Shown here: piece after piece, positions 24,573 through 31,206 of the stretch | How positions within the stretch are numbered: position 1 is the first letter of the stretch | How the letters are laid out: each line of letters opens with the position of its first letter | Assembly (NCBI GenBank): GCA_021852225.1 | Contig: JAJZOA010000066.1 | Location: 1 to 31,206 of the forward strand | DNA from: Planctomycetota bacterium | Lineage (GTDB): Bacteria; Planctomycetota; Phycisphaerae; WQYP01 | DNA length: 31,206 nt | Reading direction: 5' to 3' | Notes under the pieces: model-generated | The model's input: only the letters and a program-made list of their open reading frames with translations | What the model was told of the DNA's origin: nothing | The model's database searches: none | Position numbers and translations under genes: made by a program

Positions 24573-25409
24573 TCAGGTTGTTTCCTGACCACGTCTTATC
24601 AGAATCAGGCCCAGCAGACCAATGGCCGCCAGAGCGGCAGTGGAGGGTTCCGGAACCGCCGCGGTATCCACGATCTGGAGGCCGGTTAATCCTGTATTGT
24701 TGCCGCTACCCACTGCGCCTTCAGCGGAATTGGTAAGCGTAAAGGAGCTTCCCGTGACCCCGGTGAAAATCGCATAATCAGCCAGCGGATTGTTGGTGCC
24801 CACATCACTGGTGGCGGTAGCTTGAATGAATTCGCCGCCCGCGAGCAACTGTGCAGACGTGTAGCTGACCGGTCCGACCGCCGTGTAATAAAAAGTCGCA
24901 TTTCCGCCGGATGCGCCCGAAAGAGCGACATTGCCAAAAGCACGATCTGACGCAGTGTTCAGATGATCCGAATTCACATATGCAATGACTTCGTAGGTCG
25001 CGAATGGAATATTTGAGACGGTTACGATAGCCGCCGTCGACGTTTGATGATGAGTGTCAAGATAACCATTGAGCAGTTGCAGATTGGCGTTGCTCTGGCT
25101 GGAACCATAAGTTCCCCAGAGGTCCGTTCCGGACCAGGTTGCGGTGGCTGTGGTCGCGGCACCCGTGTTATCCTGAAAGGCCGCCGAAGGCGAGGATTGA
25201 GAATAACCCGCCAGATCATTCCAATTATTTTGTGAAACAACCCCAGCCGGCAGGCCGGGAGGTGTCGCATCAAGCTTAAACGGACCACCATTGCCACCGG
25301 TGAAATTCAGACCAATGGACACGACTCCAGCCCGACCGGTACCCGCCACCGTTAGAAGTGCGGCCATCGCGACAGCCGCCGCCAACAAACGCTTGCACAA
25401 GATTTCCAT
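24573..25409 (-). CDS. PEP-CTERM sorting-domain protein, second copy type
   Basis: A 278-residue exported protein: signal peptide (MEILCKRLLAAAVAMAALLTVAGTGRA, cut near 27), a beta-rich, Gly/Ser/Thr/Asn-rich body (VVSIGLNFTGGNGG...WSGTDLWGTYG...FATYEVIAYVNSD), and a C-terminal PEP-CTERM signal VPEPSTAALAAIGLLGLILIRRGQE. The body has the look of a lectin-like or jelly-roll fold, and no enzyme motif is seen. The start ATG 25409 is fixed by AGGAG seven bases upstream; the frame is open for another 65 codons, but that part is not protein-like. It is divergent from the sigma factor gene and is a natural target for that regulator. Confidence 0.92.
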   Translation of the reverse strand: MEILCKRLLAAAVAMAALLTVAGTGRAGVVSIGLNFTGGNGGPFKLDATPPGLPAGVVSQNNWNDLAGYSQSSPSAAFQDNTGAATTATATWSGTDLWGTYGSSQSNANLQLLNGYLDTHHQTSTAAIVTVSNIPFATYEVIAYVNSDHLNTASDRAFGNVALSGASGGNATFYYTAVGPVSYTSAQLLAGGEFIQATATSDVGTNNPLADYAIFTGVTGSSFTLTNSAEGAVGSGNNTGLTGLQIVDTAAVPEPSTAALAAIGLLGLILIRRGQETT

Positions 25410-25937
25410 ATGGATTCTCCTAATAAGGCCAGGCTCCTTCCGATATACCGGAGCCAGATTTCCAACATGACGGCGATCCTCAAGATGACCGGCATATTCG
25501 ATAAGTTTCAAACGAAGAAGAACGTCCCCTCCGTCGATTCGGACAGACTTAGAACACGCGGTGCGGCGGAGCCTGCAAGTGCTCTTTTCGCATTTTTCCA
25601 GCAAACGCCTTCAGATCATCGCAAAATCGAATCGCTTGAAATTCGCAACAGTTGATTGGTGACCACACCAATGTGGTCGCACCGCACGATTGATACCTAA
25701 TGGCCCCAACGGCAAAATCTATACGTGATTCGTGTATTTTTTCGGATTTAATCAATTGAATGGTATAGTTTATCGGCCAATTGGCCATTGGTAGTTACCG
25801 GTCATGCGGTGGTGACGGAAAAACCATCCCGCAGGTATGGCTTGCCAAGGACTTTTGGTGTGTAGATCGTGGCAAAGCAAACCGAAATGGTGCTGGCCGG
25901 TGTGCAGTGCGATAGAAGGTAACCGGAGAAGGTAACA
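25410..25937. promoter_or_regulatory. Divergent regulatory region, PEP-CTERM gene and sigma factor
   Basis: This 528-bp region between divergent genes has no supported gene. It contains two overlapping inverted repeats at 25655-25678 (described separately), a -10-like TATAGT near 25763, and an AT-rich block 25720-25790. I cannot place a complete promoter with confidence on either strand. Confidence 0.5.
25655..25678. repeat. Two overlapping, mutually exclusive inverted repeats
   Basis: ATTGGTG (25655-25661) pairs with CACCAAT (25666-25672) around ACCA; GACCACA (25661-25667) pairs with TGTGGTC (25672-25678) around CCAA. Both are perfect 7-bp arms with four-base centres, and the two cannot form at once. 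TTGGT/ACCAA half-sites resemble those of GntR/FadR-family operators, though the spacing differs. It could be a protein site or an RNA switch. Confidence 0.6.
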
Positions 25938-26456
25938 GTGTCCGTCAGTGATGAAGTCCTGATCCGTGCGCTGGTGCGCGACCGTGAAAAGATATTCGCA
26001 TACTGCTGGGCAATTTTGCGCGATGACGATCTGGCCGAAGATGTATTCCAGGAGGTGTGTTCCTTGGCGGTGCAAAAACGTGAAACGATTGCCAACGAAC
26101 AGCACCTTGCCGGTTGGCTGCGTCTGGCGGCGAGGCGCAAATCCATGGAGGCGGCGCGAGCACGTTCCGTCAGAGCCCAGTTGTTTAATACCGAACTGCT
26201 GGACCTGCTCGATGCACATTGGCGAAAATGGGATGAATCCGCGCCGACGGGCCTGCTTGATGCTCTGCGGCACTGTTTGAAACAGTTGAATCCGCGCGGA
26301 CGGGAACTTTTGGCCATGCGCTATGAACAGGGGCTTAAATCACCACGGATCGCCGAAAAACTTGGGTGCAAAGTGCCGACAATATATATGGCCACTATGC
26401 GAATCCATGCGAAGTTGAAGGAATGCATTGTCCGTCGCATGGCGATTATCGACTAA
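25938..26456 (+). CDS. ECF-type RNA polymerase sigma factor (Planctomycetes/Verrucomicrobia group)
   Basis: A 172-residue sigma-70 family factor with only regions 2 and 4. Region 2 (about 8-75) reads ALVRDREKIFAYCWAILRDDDLAEDVFQEVC..., with the conserved DDxxAEDVFQEV helix. Region 4 (about 108-165) reads LKQLNPRGRELLAMRYEQGLKSPRIAEKLGCKVPTIYMATMRIHAKLKEC, a helix-turn-helix that reads the -35 box. This matches the sigma-factor group of about 170 residues expanded in Rhodopirellula and Verrucomicrobium. The start is GTG 25938, with GGAG about ten bases upstream. Sixteen bases separate it from the FecR-like gene, its probable membrane anti-sigma partner. The PEP-CTERM gene upstream in the other direction is a plausible target. 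Confidence 0.93.
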   Translation: MSVSDEVLIRALVRDREKIFAYCWAILRDDDLAEDVFQEVCSLAVQKRETIANEQHLAGWLRLAARRKSMEAARARSVRAQLFNTELLDLLDAHWRKWDESAPTGLLDALRHCLKQLNPRGRELLAMRYEQGLKSPRIAEKLGCKVPTIYMATMRIHAKLKECIVRRMAIID

Positions 26457-26472
26457 TATCGGATTCACTAAT

Positions 26473-28059
26473 ATGGATAAACCGATGGACAGTTCCAGCA
26501 TTCGCGATGATGCGGAATTCGCACGCCTTATATCGCTTTATCTGGATGACACCCTGACCGAAAAAGACGCGGGCGATCTACGCCTGATCCTTCTGGAAAG
26601 CGACCTTCGCCGTGCGGAATTTACCGACCTTGCACTGACGCGATGTGGTATCGTTCAGGTCTTCCGCCGGGACGCTCTTCATGCCGGAACATTGCCGCCA
26701 AAGGACAATCCGAATCGTCAGAGCACTTCCCCCGGATCATTGGCATCGTGGCGCAGCGTTCTGTCGGCAATGCTGGTGGCTGCCGCGATTCTGATTCTTC
26801 TGCTGACCATACCCGGTCGCAAAAGACTTCCCTCAAATGATAAATCAGCCGCCGAAGCCAGTATGGCTTCCATAACCAGCCAATATGGCGCACATTGGCG
26901 CACCCCGCTGTCGGTGGGCAACAGCCTGGTGGCCGGCCACATCCTGAATCTGCAATCAGGATTTGTCAATATAGCATTCAACGCGGGACCGCGAGTTATC
27001 GTTCAGGGACCAGCGCGGTTTTCGGTTAAATCCGCATCCGCCCTGTTGCTTCTCAAGGGCAGACTTGTTGCCCGAGCGGTTGGGGGGCATTTCACCATCC
27101 AGACGTCTGGGGCGGTAATTCGCGATCTGGGAACGTGGTTTGCCGTACACGCGCACAGGAGCGGCAAGACAACTGTTGGGGTATACGAAGGCCGCGTGCG
27201 GGTCAGCAATCGCCCTGCGACCGGGATTGCCCCGATAAGCAGGATGCTAACATCTGGAGAGGCGTCGTATGTCAGAGGCAACAGCATCAAACCATTGCGC
27301 CATACCGCATGGGAACAACACTTCGTAAAACAGGTTGACAATGAGCCGACAACGCTAAGCGTGGTGGACATTCTGTGTGGCGGAGATGGCACGACGCGCC
27401 AAGTGGATAATGGCATTAACGTCGCAACTGGTACCGGTGGAATGTTACCACAGATCGGAAATTACCAGAGCGATTTTATTTATCATCGTCTCGCATTTTT
27501 GCCTGTGGTGGACGGATGTTTTGTGCCTGGGGGAAATAAGCCCACTCAGGTTGATTCCGCAGGCGATACCTTTGTTTTTCCAGTTGCCCAAAGCAATGGA
27601 TATTATCTGCTTTGGGCAGGTGGCAAATTTCCGGCCCTTAAACTGCGGCACATTCAGCCAGTCTCACCAATTCTCGGGAACATTGATTACTCAAGGCGAG
27701 GTCACAGCATTATCTACATGCATCCGAACAAGGGCTTTACGCTCAATTTGCGCCGCATTCAAAGGCTGCATCCTGGACTGCAAATGTCACAGTTCTGCGC
27801 GGTGGTCGGAGATTCTTTCACCACAACGGTGAAGCATGTTCCGAAATCCTCGACGGATGTCTGGGTCATTGTGGATGGACGATTGCGGTATAAGAAGCTG
27901 GACGTAACGCCGCAGGATGGCGCGATTCTGATAAACGTACCGTTAAAACCGGGAGATCACTTCCTGACCATCGCGGATGCGGCCCTGCAGAGAGACATCA
28001 GCCGCGACTGGATTATCCTTGGCGATCCGCGGCTAAAGCTTGTGCCATCATCAAAATAA
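26473..28059 (+). CDS. FecR-like membrane anti-sigma factor with large exported domain
   Basis: A 528-residue protein. The cytoplasmic N-terminus (about 1-94) carries an anti-sigma-like helical segment (DDAEFARLISLYLDDTLTEKDAGDLRLILLESD). A membrane helix follows at about 95-114 (SVLSAMLVAAAILILLLTIP), then a FecR domain at about 150-245, with the hallmarks PRVIVQGPARFSV, LLKGRLVARA, FTIQTSGAVIRDLGTWFAV and VGVYEGRVRV. The last 260 residues are beta-rich (VVDILCGGDGTTRQVDNGINVATGTG, DSAGDTFVFP, a GDxFTTTV segment) and resemble the NPCBM-like or lectin-like domains that end such proteins in Planctomycetes; I cannot prove this. ATG 26473 is chosen over TTG 26428, which overlaps the sigma gene; ATG 26485 is possible. 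It probably holds the upstream sigma factor until a ligand, likely a glycan, is sensed outside. Confidence 0.88.
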   Translation: MDKPMDSSSIRDDAEFARLISLYLDDTLTEKDAGDLRLILLESDLRRAEFTDLALTRCGIVQVFRRDALHAGTLPPKDNPNRQSTSPGSLASWRSVLSAMLVAAAILILLLTIPGRKRLPSNDKSAAEASMASITSQYGAHWRTPLSVGNSLVAGHILNLQSGFVNIAFNAGPRVIVQGPARFSVKSASALLLLKGRLVARAVGGHFTIQTSGAVIRDLGTWFAVHAHRSGKTTVGVYEGRVRVSNRPATGIAPISRMLTSGEASYVRGNSIKPLRHTAWEQHFVKQVDNEPTTLSVVDILCGGDGTTRQVDNGINVATGTGGMLPQIGNYQSDFIYHRLAFLPVVDGCFVPGGNKPTQVDSAGDTFVFPVAQSNGYYLLWAGGKFPALKLRHIQPVSPILGNIDYSRRGHSIIYMHPNKGFTLNLRRIQRLHPGLQMSQFCAVVGDSFTTTVKHVPKSSTDVWVIVDGRLRYKKLDVTPQDGAILINVPLKPGDHFLTIADAALQRDISRDWIILGDPRLKLVPSSK

Positions 28060-28244
28060 AATCGCGGCCGCGGAACTGTCATGGGCCCAACGTCCGCGCC
28101 GGGCGCCAATGGTAAACGCCCCGCGAAGTGCAAGTAGACTCAGGCTGCGTGTTTTGTTTTTAATTTCAACTGCTGGGGTCGGACGGGCGGTCGACGGTTT
28201 GGCTATTTTGATTCTGGCAGATTGCGGGCCGTCCGCGTCTCTGG

Positions 28245-28270
28245 GCCGCGTTTTTACGCGGCGGATTTTT
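28245..28270 (+). terminator. Possible terminator of the sigma-FecR operon
   Basis: GCCGCG (28245-28250) pairs with CGCGGC (28257-28262) across a TTTTTA loop, and GGATTTTT follows, with TTTTT at 28266-28270. It is 185 bases past the FecR stop and overlaps the end of the IS66 remnant, so it may belong to either. Confidence 0.4.
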
Positions 28271-28517
28271 CCGCTTCGGCTGGGGCTGATTCGGCAGTTG
28301 CGATGTTGGCCCGGTGAGCGTCTTGGTTCTTTTTCTTGATCCGGTCCGCCTGCCACAGGTCCGGCAGCAGTTCATCAAGTTTGTCCGCGGGCTGTGCCGG
28401 AATTCGGGTCAGGATATCTCGCAGATAAGCCCAGGGTTCCACGCCATGGCGTTTGCAGGTCTGAAGGAGGCTGTAAAGAATAACCGCGGCGGTGGTTCCA
28501 CTGATTCGATAGTCGCC
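28254..28517 (-). pseudogene. IS66-family transposase, C-terminal remnant
   Basis: The minus strand encodes 87 residues ending at 28254 that match the C-terminal domain of IS66 transposases: SGTTAAVILYSLLQTCKRHG, then GVEPWAYLRDILTRIPAQPADKLDELLPDLW. In whole transposases this follows the catalytic DDE domain. Here an in-frame TAA (28520-28518) stands directly before it, and no catalytic domain or N-terminal part is found farther upstream, so this is a decayed fragment. No inverted terminal repeats or partner orf1/orf2 genes were seen. It marks a past insertion between the sigma-FecR operon and the repeat region. Confidence 0.85.
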
Positions 28518-28987
28518 TTAAAAGGCCCGCATCATTAACACTGCTGGCTGGATGGCCAACTGGTACCCAAAAATAGTGGCCAATGCAGGCAAGCTTGGTC
28601 CACAGATAAGCCATGAATGGTTACAATGGCAACGTCTTGAAAGAATGGTGCTGGCAGGTAAATGACGGGTTTGGGGATGATACATGCGGATGGCGAATGG
28701 GGACGACACATTTAGTCTTACAAGTTTTCAGGCGTTGCCGGCAGGCCGCCGACAGCGGGCCGCGATGGGGGCGAGCGTGCCGAATATCGGATCTTGCCGA
28801 TTGGCAGGCAAGATGCCCACGCCCCACAATGATTTGGCGGTGCGCCCTGTGCAAATTCGAAACACTTGCCGGACGACGCCTGCGGGCACTGCCGCCCGGC
28901 AGGCACGAAAAAGATACAACAACCTGATCTTAAAGAGCACCGTGCAGCGCGCACGCCAGTTTCATAAGCGGCTCTCCCGTGTATCCA
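28518..28987. other. Non-coding stretch right of the IS66 remnant
   Basis: No gene recognised. A long plus-strand frame from 28684 runs through this stretch and the tandem repeat, but its translation is Arg/Pro/Ala-rich and repeats with the DNA, so I take it as chance. It may include decayed insertion-sequence DNA. Confidence 0.4.
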
Positions 28988-29700
28988 AAAATACCTTGGG
29001 GGTCGGGCGTCTCGCCCGAAAAGAAACAGCGAGGGGCCGCGTTCACCGCCCAGGACGCTGGATATCGTATAACCGGAAGCCAATAATCATGACCACGACA
29101 CAAAGGCGCACCGGGATAAACCAATCCACAGATTCCACAGATTCCACAGATTTTGTTTCCATGCGCAAATTGGCGGGAGTTCTATTTTTCAGTTCGTTGA
29201 TCGTCGTTTGTTGTAAACGACCACAGCGGACGCGGATAAACTGCCACACCAGTAGCCGCCACCAATACCCCGTCAGAAGGCACGGAATCGGCATCTAAAT
29301 TCAGTGAAACACATACCGCAGGTCAAAACACCTTGGGGGTCGAGCGTCTCGCCTGAAAAGAAACAGCCAGGGGCCGTGTTCACCGCCGAAGACGCCGGGT
29401 AACGCATAACCGCAAGCCAATGATCATCACCACGAAACAAAGGCGCACCGGAATAAACCGATCCACAGATTCCACAGATTCCACAAATTATGTTTCCATG
29501 AGCAAATTGGCGGGAGTTCTATTTTTCTGTTCATAGATCGTCATGTATTGTAAAAGACCACAGCGGAGGCGGAGGAACTGTCATACCAGTATCCGCCGCC
29601 AATACCCCGTCAGAAGGCACGGAATCAGCAGCTAAATTCAGTGAAACACATACCGCAGGCCAAAACACCTTGGGGGGTCGGGCGACTCGCCCGAAAAGAA
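28988..29700. repeat. 337-bp tandem direct repeat (two copies plus partial third)
   Basis: The stretch beginning CCTTGGGGGTCG occurs at 28994, 29331 and 29668, exactly 337 bases apart. The whole unit is repeated once without net insertion or deletion (units about 28988-29324 and 29325-29661), with scattered substitutions, and a third copy continues for only about 38 bases. Each copy begins with a hairpin, TCGGGCG-tct-CGCCCGA at 29003-29019 in copy one, kept with a different loop (act) in copy three at 29678-29694 and weakened in copy two. Inside each full unit is a 9-bp satellite CCACAGATT, three times at 29126-29152 in copy one and in a slightly changed form from 29463 in copy two. No reading frame looks coding. 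Confidence 0.92.
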
Positions 29701-30105
29701 GCGGTCCGCATACCCCCCTACCAGCCACGATGCCCACCGCGACAGGGACTTGAAAACCGCAACTTTTTATGGAGTGACTCAATGCAGAAAAAAATAAATA
29801 TCCTGAATTTACAAACCAGAAAACATCTGCCCACTGGGCCGGCACCATTTTCTGCGCTCCACGTCGGCCAGGCGATGCCACCGAGCTTTCCCGATGATTT
29901 AATCAGTGCCACCGGATTCCAGCCCACCCCGGAGACGTGGCGGGCTTTCCCCCGATTCCGTCTAATGCCAGAATGAAGCCTCCGCCCACCCGCGCGCGTT
30001 TGGCCGGCTTGTGGCGTCCGTCCTCTGCCGTCATATTTGCTTCTTTTGCATTCCTCCTTGTTAGCGATGGACCCGATGTTTTTGGGTCCCCGAGTTCACG
30101 ATCTC
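29701..30105. other. Non-coding stretch between the tandem repeat and the ankyrin gene
   Basis: No gene supported. Minus-strand AAGGAGG near 30053-30059 would suit a start, but the first ATG after it closes within a few codons. A short inverted repeat GGACCC/GGGTCC (about 30069-30090) lies just past the ankyrin gene stop, without a T run. Confidence 0.4.
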
Positions 30106-30981
30106 TTAATTAGCGGATTTTCTCATGAGAAGGCGATATATCTTTGCGCGAAGCGTTCCCTCTACCCCTGCGCCATGGCCAGTGTTATAGAAGGGGTTTC
30201 CCTTCAACAAATCGAGGAGCCTCTGGTGGGAGTCTGGATAGAGCCTCGGATTTGGATTAGCTCCGAGAGACAAAAGCAGTCGCACCATTTGAAGATTTGG
30301 GTGCCTGAACGCTGGAAAGAAAAGCAAAGGAAATCCTCGAACCCGAGCGTCGAGACGGACGCCGCGTTTTACGAGCCATCGGACGGATGCTTCATTCGAA
30401 GCGTCAAGAGCCATCAGAATGGGGGGTCCCCATCGCCCAGATTTCGTCAGTAAACCATGATCGGATTTAATCCGCCGCCGCATAAATGAAAGATCGCCCA
30501 ATCCGGCCGCAGCCAAGAAATCCTCGCGAATGCCTGAACGCAGCAATGACTCCGCAATATCCGGGTGGCCGTAAGCCAACGCAAGTTGTAGCGACCCGCC
30601 ATCGACCTGAGTAGATGCGCCATTATGAAGGAGATAGGCGACAACGTTTAAGCGATCATAAACGATAGCCACATCCAGAGGCGTTAATTCATCCCTTTGT
30701 CCATAGCCTTTGACACCCCCGGTCGATTCACGAGTGTTAAGGAGCGAAGGGCACACGCTAAGAAATCTTTGCACTGATGCGAGATCCCCCATCTTGGCGG
30801 CTTGAAATATATTCTGCGGGGCAACGAGGCTAAAATAACAGTTCATCAGCCCGCCGAAAATTAATATCCCTGCCAATAATGACCCACCGAGGATAATCCA
30901 CCTGTTCGCTCGACAGTCCAAGATTGTATTCTCCGTGCTCCGCCAATGGCTACGGGAGCTAATTGTGAATAAAACGGACAC
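30106..30981 (-). CDS. Membrane-anchored ankyrin-repeat protein
   Basis: A 291-residue protein when started at GTG 30981. A membrane helix near residues 31-50 (WIILGGSLLAGILIFGGLMNCYF) is followed by ankyrin repeats from about 55 on: NIFQAAKMGDLASVQRFL, LTPLDVAIVYDRLNVVAYLLHNGA, SLQLALAYGHPDIAESLLRSG, DFLAAAGLGDLSFMRRRI, ALDASNEASVRWLVKRGV, and NLQMVRLLLSLGANPNPR. Ankyrin repeats bind other proteins. GTG 30981 is preceded by GGAG ten bases upstream. A longer reading to 31047 would overlap the end of the upstream gene and adds residues without ribosome binding support. The partner is unknown; because it follows the 3' end of another gene directly, the two may act together. Confidence 0.78.
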   Translation of the reverse strand: MSVLFTISSRSHWRSTENTILDCRANRWIILGGSLLAGILIFGGLMNCYFSLVAPQNIFQAAKMGDLASVQRFLSVCPSLLNTRESTGGVKGYGQRDELTPLDVAIVYDRLNVVAYLLHNGASTQVDGGSLQLALAYGHPDIAESLLRSGIREDFLAAAGLGDLSFMRRRIKSDHGLLTKSGRWGPPILMALDASNEASVRWLVKRGVRLDARVRGFPLLFFPAFRHPNLQMVRLLLSLGANPNPRLYPDSHQRLLDLLKGNPFYNTGHGAGVEGTLRAKIYRLLMRKSAN

Positions 30982-31004
30982 GGGATCCAAGCTCCAGCTG
31001 CCGT

Positions 31005-31205
31005 TCAGGGCGCGTATTGGGTCGAGATTGTCCAAGAATTCACACATGCCTGTCCCATATCTGTCACCGTGCCGTCGGCATTTACTGTAATCGCGCTGCT
31101 TGTAATCAGGGCGGGAATAGTAAATGTTCCAGAGTCGTTAATGTCAAGAACGGGATACCCAAAAATCTCGCTTATAGAGGTGCCGTATCCGGTTACGGAG
31201 CCTCC
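31005..31205 (-). CDS. C-terminal end of an unidentified protein (runs off the window)
   Basis: The minus strand is open from the right edge to a TGA at 31005-31007 and encodes 66 residues rich in Ser, Thr, Ile and Gly with alternating beta-strand character: GYGTSISEIFGYPVLDINDSG, then TFTIPALITSSAITVNADGT, then VNSWTISTQYAP. The pattern fits the end of a secreted or surface beta-rich protein, but I do not recognise the family. The 23 bases between its stop and the ankyrin start suggest one operon. Confidence 0.6.
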   Translation of the reverse strand, partial: GGSVTGYGTSISEIFGYPVLDINDSGTFTIPALITSSAITVNADGTVTDMGQACVNSWTISTQYAP

Positions 31206-31206
31206 A

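Noticed and set aside
25410..25604. Upstream extension of the second PEP-CTERM protein
   Set aside because: The signal peptide begins at ATG 25409 behind a perfect AGGAG; the 65 residues before it are not protein-like and would bury the signal peptide.
26428..26472. TTG start extending the FecR-like protein into the sigma gene
   Set aside because: It overlaps the end of the sigma gene, adds 15 unremarkable residues and lacks a ribosome binding site; ATG 26473 is preferred.
28684..29298. 204-codon plus-strand frame through the tandem repeat
   Set aside because: The translation is Arg/Pro-rich, contains STDSTDSTDF from the 9-bp satellite, and no equivalent frame is kept in the second repeat copy.
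30037..30453. Plus-strand frame of 138 codons opposite the ankyrin gene
   Set aside because: It is antisense to clear ankyrin repeats and shows no conserved protein pattern.
1..31206. CRISPR array, tRNA or rRNA genes
   Set aside because: No regularly spaced short repeats and no convincing tRNA T-arm or rRNA core sequence were noticed; a covariance search would be needed to exclude small RNAs.

Overview
The window looks like chromosomal DNA of a planctomycete, most likely from the Phycisphaerae side of the phylum. The signs are two PEP-CTERM surface proteins with Arg-rich or Arg-containing tails, a planctomycete-type pseudopilin, an extracytoplasmic-function sigma factor of the group common in Planctomycetes and Verrucomicrobia paired with a FecR-type membrane anti-sigma protein, a Tat-exported family 2 glycoside hydrolase, and many small exported proteins of unknown function. 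Base composition is moderately GC-rich. This placement is inference from gene content; there is no rRNA gene to confirm it.

Left part (1-7341): prfB with an intact CTT-TGA-C programmed +1 frameshift; a minus-strand pair of a HEXXH lipoprotein and a TerC-family membrane protein; an exported CarboxypepD_reg-like protein closed by a strong terminator; alanine dehydrogenase; two small proteins of unknown function; and an HU/IHF-family DNA-binding protein behind a near-consensus promoter.

Stress-like part (7485-13191): a minus-strand pair made of a STAS anti-sigma antagonist and an RsbW-like HATPase, a divergent two-domain VOC (catechol dioxygenase-like) protein with a palindrome over its promoter, then a tiny DUF3309-type membrane protein, a small one-TM protein, a lipoprotein, a YciE/DUF892 ferritin-like protein and a PPK2 polyphosphate kinase. 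Several of these families are linked to general stress responses, so the partner-switching pair may control part of the neighbourhood.

Middle (13761-20598): an exported TPR protein; on the minus strand rpmI-rplT-pheS (without infC or pheT beside them); a PEP-CTERM protein; an aldo/keto reductase; and an exported glutathione peroxidase.

Surface and polysaccharide part (20847-28059): a minus-strand run of a Tat GH2 enzyme with a C-terminal F5/8C-type module, a pseudopilin and a second PEP-CTERM protein, divergent from an ECF sigma factor plus a FecR-like anti-sigma protein with a large extracytoplasmic C-terminal domain. The shared intergenic region carries two overlapping, mutually exclusive inverted repeats. 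This is the best candidate for an integrated and little-described system: a surface sensor controlling a surface-display and glycan-degrading set.

Right part (28060-31206): about 2 kb of apparently non-coding DNA with the 3' remnant of an IS66 transposase and a 337-bp tandem repeat (two full copies and a short third), then a membrane-anchored ankyrin-repeat protein and the C-terminal end of an unidentified protein that runs off the window.
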